DNA of 6,291 bases from JBBSGC01 sp038254525 (lineage in GTDB: Bacteria > Actinomycetota > Actinomycetes > Propionibacteriales > Nocardioidaceae). The notes under the pieces are model-generated. The model searched no databases. It worked only from the letters and a program-made list of their open reading frames with translations, and had not been told where the DNA came from. This document shows positions 1-4,643 of this stretch, piece after piece. Where the stretch lies: positions 1 to 6,291 of the forward strand of contig JBBSGC010000111.1 of assembly GCA_038254525.1 (NCBI GenBank), read 5' to 3'. Every line of letters begins with the position of its first letter. Position 1 is the stretch's first letter. A program made the position numbers and the translations under genes.

Positions 1-1
1 C

Positions 2-127
2 CCCGGGGAGCGGATCCGCCGCACGGTCGTCGAGATCGCCGACACCCGAAGCGGGGTCGACACGGCCTTGCGGCTGTACCGCAGAACCCGACGCCTGCTG
101 GCCGGGCTGAGCAAGCCGCGGCCGTGA
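2..127 (+). CDS. C-terminal fragment of a plus-strand gene, possibly AarF/UbiB-type (ABC1) kinase
   Basis: This open frame enters from the left edge and ends at a TGA at 125-127, giving 41 residues that end in LLAGLSKPRP. By hand count about 38 of 41 codons end in G or C, which is strong evidence of real coding in this G+C-rich DNA. The tail is Arg-rich and probably helical, and no catalytic motif lies in the visible part. In mycobacteria the gene convergent with whiB7 is an ABC1/AarF/UbiB-family atypical kinase (Rv3197). The same orientation here suggests that identity, but it is an inference from synteny and not from the residues. The 5' end is outside the window. A hairpin terminator lies 44 bp downstream. 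Confidence 0.6.
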   Translation, partial: PGERIRRTVVEIADTRSGVDTALRLYRRTRRLLAGLSKPRP

Positions 128-144
128 GCTCCCTCGCCCACGCC

Positions 145-243
145 TCGGTCAGAGCGCTCCCCAGACCTACCAGTGGCCCCGGCCCGCCCCCGTTGGGGTG
201 GACCGGGGCCACTGCCTTTCGGCCGGCCGCTCGGTCAGAGCGC
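145..243 (+). repeat. 13-bp direct repeat flanking the terminator
   Basis: TCGGTCAGAGCGC occurs at 145-157 and again at 231-243, 86 bp apart, on either side of the hairpin. The right copy contains the stop codon and last codons of the minus-strand small gene (235-399). The left copy is noncoding. It may be a remnant of a local duplication or chance in G+C-rich DNA. Only the two exact copies are seen. Confidence 0.4.
171..219. terminator. Intrinsic-type terminator hairpin between convergent genes
   Basis: A perfect 12-bp inverted repeat, CAGTGGCCCCGG (171-182) with CCGGGGCCACTG (203-214), encloses a smaller CCCC/GGGG stem (188-191 with 195-198). On the plus strand it is followed by a short TTT (217-219), so it best fits the end of the left-edge gene. 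It also lies about 20 bp beyond the stop of the minus-strand small gene, so it may serve both directions. The minus-strand side has no T run and would be weak or Rho-assisted. Confidence 0.7.
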
Positions 244-399
244 CCGGGAGAGGTGGAGCTTGGCCGCGTGCGCGGCCCGCTCAGCCCGACGGGCCAGGCG
301 TTGCGCACGAGCCAGGTGGTGGCCTTGCCGCATCGACCGCGCCCGCCGGAGGCGCTCGCGACTATGCGCGCGGGCCAGATCTTCGTGCAGAGTGTTCAT
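235..399 (-). CDS. Small Arg-rich hypothetical protein downstream of whiB7
   Basis: The predicted protein has 54 residues, begins MNTLHEDLAR and ends with a TGA at 237-235. It is strongly basic and rich in Arg, Ala and Leu, with no Cys and no membrane segment. It is probably one or two amphipathic helices, with a central RLARRAERAA stretch. Small proteins of this character are often annotated as hypothetical near whiB genes in actinomycetes. I know of no assigned function and propose none. I chose the ATG at 399 because AGGAG sits 7 nt upstream. An in-frame ATG at 441 would add 14 residues, but its AAGGAG is about 12 nt away, which is long. The gene lies 67 bp after the whiB7 stop on the same strand with no terminator between, so it is probably co-transcribed with whiB7. 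Confidence 0.65.
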   Translation of the reverse strand: MNTLHEDLARAHSRERLRRARSMRQGHHLARAQRLARRAERAAHAAKLHLSRAL

Positions 400-406
400 C
401 GCTGTG

Positions 407-411
407 CTCCT
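407..411 (-). promoter_or_regulatory. Shine-Dalgarno deciding the start of the small Arg-rich gene
   Basis: On the minus strand AGGAG (411-407) is followed by 7 nt and then ATG at 399-397. This spacing is better than that of the upstream candidate (AAGGAG at 459-454 before the ATG at 441), so it favours the 54-residue form over the 68-residue form. Confidence 0.55.
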
Positions 412-466
412 GAAGTCGTTGTCGTGCTCTGGTGTGGTCATGGGCTGGTCGGTCTCCTTGAGCTGG

Positions 467-760
467 TCAGGCGGCTGCCGCGTCCTTGCGCGGCCGGCCG
501 CGAGGGCGCTTGCGCGGGATGACGGCTCCTCGCAGGAAGAGCTCGCCGCCCCAGACGCCCCAGGGCTCGCGCCGGTCGAGAGCGCCAGCCAGACACTCCG
601 CGCGTACCGGGCAGCCCAGGCACAGTGCCTTCGCTGTCTCGACGTCTGCGGGGGTCTCGGCGAAGAACAGCTCCGGGTCGTTCACCCGGCAGGGCAGCCG
701 CTGGGCGTCGACGGTGTCGAGTGCCAGCCCGGGCAGCGCGTCGAGAACGTTCGTGGTCAT
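467..760 (-). CDS. whiB7: WhiB7-family iron-sulfur transcriptional activator
   Basis: The protein has 97 residues. WhiB proteins bind a [4Fe-4S] cluster through four Cys, here C24, C47, C50 and C56 (a CLGCP motif at 47-51). The GVWGG turn is at 68-72. The C-terminal basic segment RPRGRPRK (85-92) is the AT-hook that marks the WhiB7 subclass. In that family the protein binds domain 4 of the primary sigma factor while the AT-hook contacts an AT-rich minor groove just upstream of the -35 box. It thereby activates resistance genes (for example ribosome methylation, efflux and drug modification) after ribosome-targeting drugs. The start ATG is preceded by AGGAGG at 6-nt spacing. Expression is probably controlled by the upstream leader (terminator at 797-835) and by autoactivation at 1228-1267. 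Length and motifs match the family throughout, and nothing is missing. Confidence 0.96.
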   Translation of the reverse strand: MTTNVLDALPGLALDTVDAQRLPCRVNDPELFFAETPADVETAKALCLGCPVRAECLAGALDRREPWGVWGGELFLRGAVIPRKRPRGRPRKDAAAA

Positions 761-781
761 TTCTCACCTCCTGGTGACCGA

Positions 782-853
782 TCAAGCTCGATGGGGAAAA
801 ACAAAAAGCCGCGGGATCCGATGGGATCCCGCGGCCTGGAGCTGGCCGGTCAT
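782..853 (-). other. Possible 23-codon restart ORF running through the terminator
   Basis: On the minus strand the 89-codon ORF stops at TAA (863-861). This overlaps the ATG (861-859) of a three-codon ORF (Met-Pro-Gln) in the form TAATG. The TGA of that ORF (852-850) overlaps another ATG (853-851) in the form ATGA. The last ATG opens 23 codons that cross the whole terminator hairpin and its T tract and stop at 784-782. None of these restarts has its own Shine-Dalgarno, so use would depend on termination-reinitiation. The product is unlikely to be a functional protein, and any role would be to move a ribosome over the hairpin. This may be coincidence. Confidence 0.2.
797..835 (-). terminator. 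Strong intrinsic terminator in the whiB7 leader (attenuator)
   Basis: Read on the minus strand, GCCGCGGGATCC (835-824), a 4-nt loop CATC, and GGATCCCGCGGC (819-808) form a perfect 12-bp stem. TTTTTGTTTTT (807-797) follows directly. This is one of the few T-rich tracts in the window and a textbook Rho-independent terminator. It ends 37 nt before the whiB7 ATG and begins 26 nt after the stop codon of the 89-codon ORF, so it would cut off transcription before whiB7 unless overridden. Confidence 0.92.
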
Positions 854-889
854 TGAGGCATTAGACCGGTGGACTCCAGGCGGAGGTCC
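835..889 (-). promoter_or_regulatory. Mutually exclusive hairpins before the whiB7 terminator
   Basis: Hairpin A pairs 882-889 with 871-877 (7 bp with one bulged base and a 4-nt loop). Hairpin B pairs 874-880 with 835-841 (7 bp) and 864-869 with 846-851 (6 bp), leaving a 12-nt loop at 852-863. A and B share 874-877 fully and 871-880 sterically, so only one can form. B shares a single base (835) with the terminator, so it is not an evident classical antiterminator. A smaller pairing of 844-848 with 832-836 would invade the terminator base. The stop codon of the 89-codon ORF sits in the loop of B. These pairings are read by eye without energy calculation. Confidence 0.5.
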
Positions 890-1130
890 CCACTGGGGCG
901 AACGTGGCGGCGAAGCTGTCGATGGGCGCCAGCTTGCGCATGCCGACGCCACTGAATGCGCCGGAACGCCGGGCCGGGCCCGCTCCGGTACCCACGCAGC
1001 TGCGTCCGTCGTCTGCCGCCCCGTTGTCGGCGAGCAGGCTCATGGACACGGTGCTGGTCCAGGAGACGCCTGCGGACTGCTTGGGACGGATCGTGACGGT
1101 GCACGGGCCGGTCAGCGAAGAGGTGAACAT
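861..1130 (-). CDS. 89-residue upstream ORF in the whiB7 leader, unknown protein
   Basis: The ORF begins MFTSSLTGPC and ends WSPPV before a TAA at 863-861. By hand count 76 of 89 codons end in G or C (about 85%), and GGAAGGAGG stands 8 nt before the ATG, so it is very likely translated. The peptide is rich in Ser, Thr, Gly and Ala, with two Cys (10 and 45). It has no clear signal peptide, membrane segment or known motif, and I do not recognise its family. Its position, just downstream of the presumed whiB7 promoter and just upstream of the terminator, marks it as the leader ORF sensed by the attenuator. A Pro-Pro pair lies one codon before the end, a context that can slow ribosomes. The alternative is an independent small gene with its own terminator that happens to precede whiB7. 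Confidence 0.7.
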   Translation of the reverse strand: MFTSSLTGPCTVTIRPKQSAGVSWTSTVSMSLLADNGAADDGRSCVGTGAGPARRSGAFSGVGMRKLAPIDSFAATFAPVGTSAWSPPV

Positions 1131-1138
1131 CGAAGGCG

Positions 1139-1147
1139 CCTCCTTCC
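1139..1147 (-). promoter_or_regulatory. Very strong Shine-Dalgarno of the 89-codon leader ORF
   Basis: GGAAGGAGG on the minus strand (1147-1139) is followed by 8 nt and then ATG (1130-1128). It is almost fully complementary to the 16S rRNA tail and is at least as strong as that of whiB7 itself. This fixes the start and argues that high ribosome loading on the leader matters. Confidence 0.8.
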
Positions 1148-1227
1148 TTGGTCGCGGGTCGGCGACGGTGACGTCGTCGACCAGAGGTCGGGCAGCAGGT
1201 GTCCCAAAGGACGCTTGCGGTTCGGCG

Positions 1228-1267
1228 ATCGTACGCCTGCCTCGAATCGGCGCGCAAACCTATTTAA
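1228..1267 (-). promoter_or_regulatory. Putative WhiB7-autoactivated promoter of the whiB7 leader
   Basis: On the minus strand an AT-rich box TTAAATA (1267-1261) lies 3 nt before a weak -35 TTGCGC (1257-1252). An 18-nt spacer then leads to -10 TACGAT (1233-1228), which fits the actinobacterial TANNNT pattern. WhiB7-dependent promoters characteristically have an AT-rich tract just upstream of a poor -35 box. The AT box overlaps the TAA stop codon of uvrD2 (1266-1264), so the promoter begins exactly where uvrD2 ends. Transcription would start near 1222. The elements are read by eye. Confidence 0.55.
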
Positions 1268-3393
1268 CGCAGAGCGTCAGAGGTGTCGCGGCCGCTCACC
1301 GGGCTCGACTCGGGAAGCTCGCGGCCGGCGCACAGGGCCAGCACGTCAGCGCCGTACTTGTCGAGCTTGCCGCGGCCGAGGCCGGGCACCCTCAGCAGCG
1401 CCGCAGCATCCGCTGGCCGGGTCTCGGCGATGGCGGTCAACGTGGCGTCGGTGAAGACGCAGTAGGCCGGCAACCGCTGGTCGGCGGCCTGGCCGGACCG
1501 CCAACCGCGCAGTTGCTCGAACAGCTCCTCGTCGTAGGACGCGGGGCACTGCGCACAGCGACCGATCTTGCGCTCGGCCGCCGCCGCCAGCGGGCGGCTG
1601 CAGACCCGGCACCGGGCGACGCCCCTCGATCGTGCGGCGCGACTTCCGGGCTGACGGCTGGCCGGCCCGGTGCGGGCCGCGTCCGGCAGGACATCATCGA
1701 GAAAGCGGGTCGGCCCACGGCTGCCTCGAGATCCGGGCGAACGCGCCGCCGCCCACGACACGGCGAGGGTGTCGCGGGCGCGGGTGAGCCCGACGTAGAA
1801 GAGCCGGCGCTCCTCCTCCACCGCGGCACTGGTGGTCGCATAGACGATCGGCATCGTGCCCTCGTGCATGCCGACGAGGAAGACAGCGTCCCACTCCAGA
1901 CCCTTGGCGGAGTGCAGCGTCGTCAGCGTCACACCGTCGGCGATCGGGGCGTGCTGGGCCTGCGCCCGGCGCTCGAGCTCGTTGGTGAGCACGGCCAGGT
2001 CGGCGGCCGGCGACGCGCCGGCGACCTCCGCCGCCATCGTGACCAGCGCCTGGAGGGACTCCCAACGGTTGCGTTGCGCCCCTCCCCCGGAAGGCGCCGC
2101 CGGCCGCCAGCCCATGCTGGACAGGACGCCGGTGACGTCGCCCACCAGGTCTGCGGAGCTCGGGTCGGCGCGGGCGGCGCCGCGCAGCAGGGCCACTGCC
2201 TGCCGAACCTCCGCCCGCTCGAAGAACCGCTCCACGCCCCGCACGACGTAGGGGATGCCCCGGGCGGTCAACGCCTCCTCGTAGGTCGCCGACTGCGCGT
2301 TGATCCGGAACAGCACTGCCGTCTCGCGCAACGCCGTCCCCGCGGCCCGCAAGCGCTCGATCCGCTCGGCCACGTCTGCTGCCTCGTCGACCTCGTTGGC
2401 GTGACCGCCGAAGGTGACCTCGGGGCCACCGGGCCGCTGCGCCTGCAGCACGACGGCTCGGCTCTTGGGTTGCCCCGGTCGCCGGGCGTGGGCGACCCGG
2501 TTGGCCAGTCCCACCACCTGCGGCGTGGAGCGGTAGTTGCGCACCAGCTCGATCACCACGCAGCCCGGGTGCCTTGCCGCGAACCCGCTCAGGTGCTCGG
2601 CGGAGGCCCCGGCGAAGGAGTAGATCGTCTGCATGGGGTCGCCGACGACGCACAGGTCGTCGCGTCCACCGAGCCACAGGTCGAGCAGGGCGACCTGGAT
2701 CGGGCTGACGTCCTGGAACTCGTCGACGACGAACCAGCGGTACTGCCGGCGCACGGTGGCGGCCACCCGTTCGTCCTCGGTCAGCACGGCCGCCGCGCAC
2801 AGCAGGACGTCCTCCATGTCGATGCGGTCGCGCTCGCGCTTGAGCTGTTCGTAGGCGCCGAAGACCCGCCCCACCGCTGCGGCGTCCAGGCCGGCGGTGT
2901 CGCGCCCGGCGCGCTGTGCCAACTGCGCGTAGTCGTCGGGCCGGACGTTGCTGACCTTGGCCCACTCCACCTCACCGGCCAGGTCCCGCAACAACGCGGA
3001 GTCGGTGGGCACCCGGGTCCGCGCGGCGGCCTCAGCGAGCAGCGGGATCTTCGAGACGACCAGCTCGGGGAGCTGACCTCCGAAGACCTGGGGCCAGAAG
3101 TACCTGGCCTGCCGCAGAGCCGCGGAGTGGAACGTGCGCACCGGGACAGCGGGTGTGCCGAGACTCCGCAGGCGCGAGCGCATCTCACCGGCCGCTCGGG
3201 TGGTGAAGGTGAGCGCGAGCACCTCGGTGGGCAGGTAGTCGCCGGTGGCCACGCCATGGGCGATCCGGGAGGTGACAGCGCGCGTCTTGCCGGTGCCGGC
3301 GCCGGCCAGCACACAGACCGGCCCGCGGAGCGTGGACGCGACGGCCAGCTGCTCGGGGTCCAGGGCGGCGAGCACCGGCTCCGGCTCGGTCAC
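1264..3393 (-). CDS. uvrD2: ATP-dependent DNA helicase UvrD2 (tetracysteine and HRDC type)
   Basis: The protein has 709 residues, like mycobacterial UvrD2 (about 700), and is a superfamily 1A 3'-5' helicase. The motifs are all present and intact. They are a Q motif (LDPEQLAVA, 11-19), Walker A GAGTGKT (31-37), LTFTTRAAGEM (61-71), Walker B VVDEFQD (222-228), GDPMQTIYSFAGA (251-263), LVRNYRST (283-290), LTTLHSAKGLEWD (490-502) and EEERRLFYVGLTRAR (526-540). After an Arg/Ser/Gly-rich linker (about 550-592) comes a tetracysteine module (C595, C598, C613, C616), then an HRDC domain (about 625-690). In M. tuberculosis UvrD2 this tetracysteine module is needed for unwinding. The start is a GTG with GAGGAGG 5 nt upstream. 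The gene is divergent from the mycoredoxin gene across 92 bp. Its stop codon overlaps the presumed whiB7 promoter, and no terminator separates it from the whiB7 leader, so some read-through into whiB7 is possible. Confidence 0.96.
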   Translation of the reverse strand: MTEPEPVLAALDPEQLAVASTLRGPVCVLAGAGTGKTRAVTSRIAHGVATGDYLPTEVLALTFTTRAAGEMRSRLRSLGTPAVPVRTFHSAALRQARYFWPQVFGGQLPELVVSKIPLLAEAAARTRVPTDSALLRDLAGEVEWAKVSNVRPDDYAQLAQRAGRDTAGLDAAAVGRVFGAYEQLKRERDRIDMEDVLLCAAAVLTEDERVAATVRRQYRWFVVDEFQDVSPIQVALLDLWLGGRDDLCVVGDPMQTIYSFAGASAEHLSGFAARHPGCVVIELVRNYRSTPQVVGLANRVAHARRPGQPKSRAVVLQAQRPGGPEVTFGGHANEVDEAADVAERIERLRAAGTALRETAVLFRINAQSATYEEALTARGIPYVVRGVERFFERAEVRQAVALLRGAARADPSSADLVGDVTGVLSSMGWRPAAPSGGGAQRNRWESLQALVTMAAEVAGASPAADLAVLTNELERRAQAQHAPIADGVTLTTLHSAKGLEWDAVFLVGMHEGTMPIVYATTSAAVEEERRLFYVGLTRARDTLAVSWAAARSPGSRGSRGPTRFLDDVLPDAARTGPASRQPGSRAARSRGVARCRVCSRPLAAAAERKIGRCAQCPASYDEELFEQLRGWRSGQAADQRLPAYCVFTDATLTAIAETRPADAAALLRVPGLGRGKLDKYGADVLALCAGRELPESSPVSGRDTSDALR

Positions 3394-3421
3394 GCGGGCC
3401 TCCTCGAATGGCTGGACGGCT

Positions 3422-3447
3422 GGAATAGCCCCTCGGGCGGCACCGTT
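3422..3447 (+). promoter_or_regulatory. SigR/SigH-type promoter of the mycoredoxin gene
   Basis: GGAAT (3422-3426) and GTT (3445-3447) are separated by exactly 18 nt. This is the consensus for the disulfide-stress ECF sigma factors SigR (Streptomyces) and SigH (mycobacteria and corynebacteria). It lies 38 bp upstream of the mycoredoxin ATG, in the 92-bp region shared with divergent uvrD2. Mycoredoxin and thioredoxin-system genes are classic members of that regulon. A TTGACC at 3446-3451 overlaps the same site but has no properly spaced -10 box. I see no convincing promoter for uvrD2 on the other strand. Confidence 0.7.
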
Positions 3448-3485
3448 GACCGCAGCGACACCTTAGATCTCCGGAGGGACAATCG

Positions 3486-3728
3486 ATGTCGGCCCAGTTC
3501 ACGATGTACTCGACACCCTGGTGCGGCTACTGCCACCGGCTGAAGGGTCAGCTCACCCGGGAGGGGATCGAGTTCCACGAGGTCGACATCGAGGCCGAGC
3601 CGGAAGCCGCCAGCATCGTCGAGCGGGTCAACCGCGGTAGCCAGACGGTGCCCACCGTGGTCTTCGCCGACGGGACGGCCATGACCAACCCGTCACTGGC
3701 CCAGGTCAAGGCGCAACTGGCCGGCTGA
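3486..3728 (+). CDS. mrx1: Mycoredoxin 1 (glutaredoxin-like, CGYC)
   Basis: The protein has 80 residues with a single thioredoxin fold. The dithiol active site CGYC is at 13-16, and the cis-Pro segment TVPTVVFADG is at 54-63. The TNPS stretch (67-70) matches mycobacterial Mrx1 (Rv3198A). Mycoredoxin reduces mycothiol-protein mixed disulfides in the cytoplasm. C13 is the attacking Cys, and the resulting Mrx-SSM is recycled by mycothiol and mycothione reductase. The ATG is preceded by GGAGGG at 7-nt spacing. The SigR/SigH-type promoter upstream suggests induction by thiol oxidation. The gene is convergent with nudC, with only 2 bp between the stop codons and no visible terminator. Confidence 0.95.
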   Translation: MSAQFTMYSTPWCGYCHRLKGQLTREGIEFHEVDIEAEPEAASIVERVNRGSQTVPTVVFADGTAMTNPSLAQVKAQLAG

Positions 3729-3730
3729 GC

Positions 3731-4642
3731 TCAGGGCGCGGCCGCCAGCTCCCCGCCATGCCACGCCTGGATCAGCCACCGGGAGATCGACACCACACCG
3801 GGCAGCGAGAGGTCGCCGGCCGCCGCCCGTTCGGTCAGGTCGGCACGGGTGAACCAGGCGGCCTCCTCGATCTCCTGCCCGTCCACGTCGATCTGCGGCG
3901 AGGCAGCTCGGGCGAAGAAGCCGACCATCATGCTGGCGGGGAACGGCCACGGCTGGCTGGCCGCGTAGGTGACGCTCGTGACGACCACCCCCACCTCCTC
4001 CAGGACCTCTCGGCGCACCGCGTCCTCGAGTGACTCCCCCGGCTCCACGAAGCCCGCAAGTGTGGAGAAGCGGCCCGCCGGCCAGCCGGGCTGACGTCCG
4101 AGCAGGGCCCGGTCGTCGTCGTCGGTCACCAGCATGATCACGGCCGGGTCGGTGCGCGGGAAGTGGACGGACCCACAGCTCGGGCAACGGCGTACGTGGC
4201 CGGCTTCGGCCGCATCGGTCGAGCTCCCGCAGCGGGCGCATCGCGGATGCGTCTGGTGCCAGTTGGCCAGGCCTAGAGCGTGGACCAGCAGGCTGCCTTG
4301 CTCCGCGTCGAGGCGTCCGCCGGCCTCGCGGGCCGGCACCGGTCCAAGGCCCCTCGGCACCTCGGGCACCATGACCGCCAGCTGCACCGGGCCGCCAGGA
4401 CGCAGCCGGCCCAGCACCGCCCGGTCCCCCGCGGGGGCCTGCGCCGGCCGGACCCGCCGAAGTCGGTCACCGTCCATGGCGACCTGCCCGTCACCGACCA
4501 CCAGCACCACGGCGTCGTCGACCGCCCACAGCTCGTCGAGCCAGTCGTCGGCGACGCGCAGCTGCGCCATCCGGTCGTGTCGCGAGCGGGAGAACGTGAA
4601 CCCGGGTGTGCGAAGGAGCTGCTCGTCGAACACGGGCGCCAC
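3731..4642 (-). CDS. nudC: NADH pyrophosphatase NudC (Nudix hydrolase)
   Basis: The protein has 303 residues, close to mycobacterial NudC. It hydrolyses the pyrophosphate of NAD(H) to NMN(H) and AMP, and NudC proteins can also remove NAD caps from RNA. A zinc ribbon has C135, C138, C153 and C156. The Nudix box spans 197-219 with G197, E203, R211, E212, E215, E216 and G218, all catalytic positions present. The NudC signature SQPWPFP is at 229-235. The N-terminal 120 residues are the less conserved NudC-specific domain. The start is a GTG at 4642, 1 bp after the TAG of the upstream adnB-like gene. A second in-frame GTG at 4633 is possible because no clear Shine-Dalgarno precedes either. Translational coupling to the upstream gene is likely. 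Other members of the set in mycobacteria include a potassium-channel gene between adnB and nudC, which is absent here. Confidence 0.95.
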   Translation of the reverse strand: MAPVFDEQLLRTPGFTFSRSRHDRMAQLRVADDWLDELWAVDDAVVLVVGDGQVAMDGDRLRRVRPAQAPAGDRAVLGRLRPGGPVQLAVMVPEVPRGLGPVPAREAGGRLDAEQGSLLVHALGLANWHQTHPRCARCGSSTDAAEAGHVRRCPSCGSVHFPRTDPAVIMLVTDDDDRALLGRQPGWPAGRFSTLAGFVEPGESLEDAVRREVLEEVGVVVTSVTYAASQPWPFPASMMVGFFARAASPQIDVDGQEIEEAAWFTRADLTERAAAGDLSLPGVVSISRWLIQAWHGGELAAAP

Positions 4643-4643
4643 C

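Larger units (their letters stand above)
761..1222 (-). promoter_or_regulatory. whiB7 5' leader with upstream ORF and attenuator
   Basis: About 460 nt separate the inferred transcription start (near 1222, minus strand) from the whiB7 ATG. In order of transcription the leader holds a short untranslated part, a strong Shine-Dalgarno (1147-1139), an 89-codon ORF (1130-861), a set of alternative hairpins (889-835), an intrinsic terminator with its U tract (835-797), and the whiB7 Shine-Dalgarno. whiB7 (wblC in Streptomyces) is known to be controlled by upstream-ORF-dependent transcription attenuation. Here the order of parts fits that scheme, but the exact start and the antiterminator structure are inferred. 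Confidence 0.75.

Noticed and set aside
173..856. 227-codon plus-strand ORF starting at the terminator
   Set aside because: It would begin inside a terminator hairpin and run antisense to both the small gene and whiB7. Its composition is that of a shadow frame.
888..898. CCCC-ACT-GGGG hairpin within the leader ORF
   Set aside because: A 4-bp stem in G+C-rich coding sequence is expected by chance. It is kept out of the regulatory hairpin set.
850..1257. 135-codon minus-strand ORF overlapping the 89-codon leader ORF
   Set aside because: It is very Arg/His-rich and has no Shine-Dalgarno, and its start lies inside the -35 region of the presumed promoter. The competing 89-codon frame has far better third-position bias and ribosome site. 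Only its last three codons matter, as the Met-Pro-Gln mini-ORF.
486..1454. 322-codon plus-strand ORF across whiB7 and its leader
   Set aside because: It is antisense to whiB7, which has all its family residues, and it has Arg-rich composition without motifs.
1694..2965. 423-codon minus-strand ORF inside uvrD2
   Set aside because: It is an out-of-frame shadow of uvrD2, with Arg/Gly/Ala-rich low-complexity composition and no domain.
3446..3468. TTGACC and TTAGAT as a housekeeping promoter for mycoredoxin
   Set aside because: The spacer would be only 11 nt, too short for a sigma-70 type promoter, while GGAAT-N18-GTT at the same place fits exactly.
904..3543. 879-codon plus-strand ORF opposite uvrD2
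   Set aside because: It lies antisense to a helicase with every motif intact. It is Gly/Arg/His/Pro-rich and shows no family motif, as expected for a mirror frame in G+C-rich DNA.
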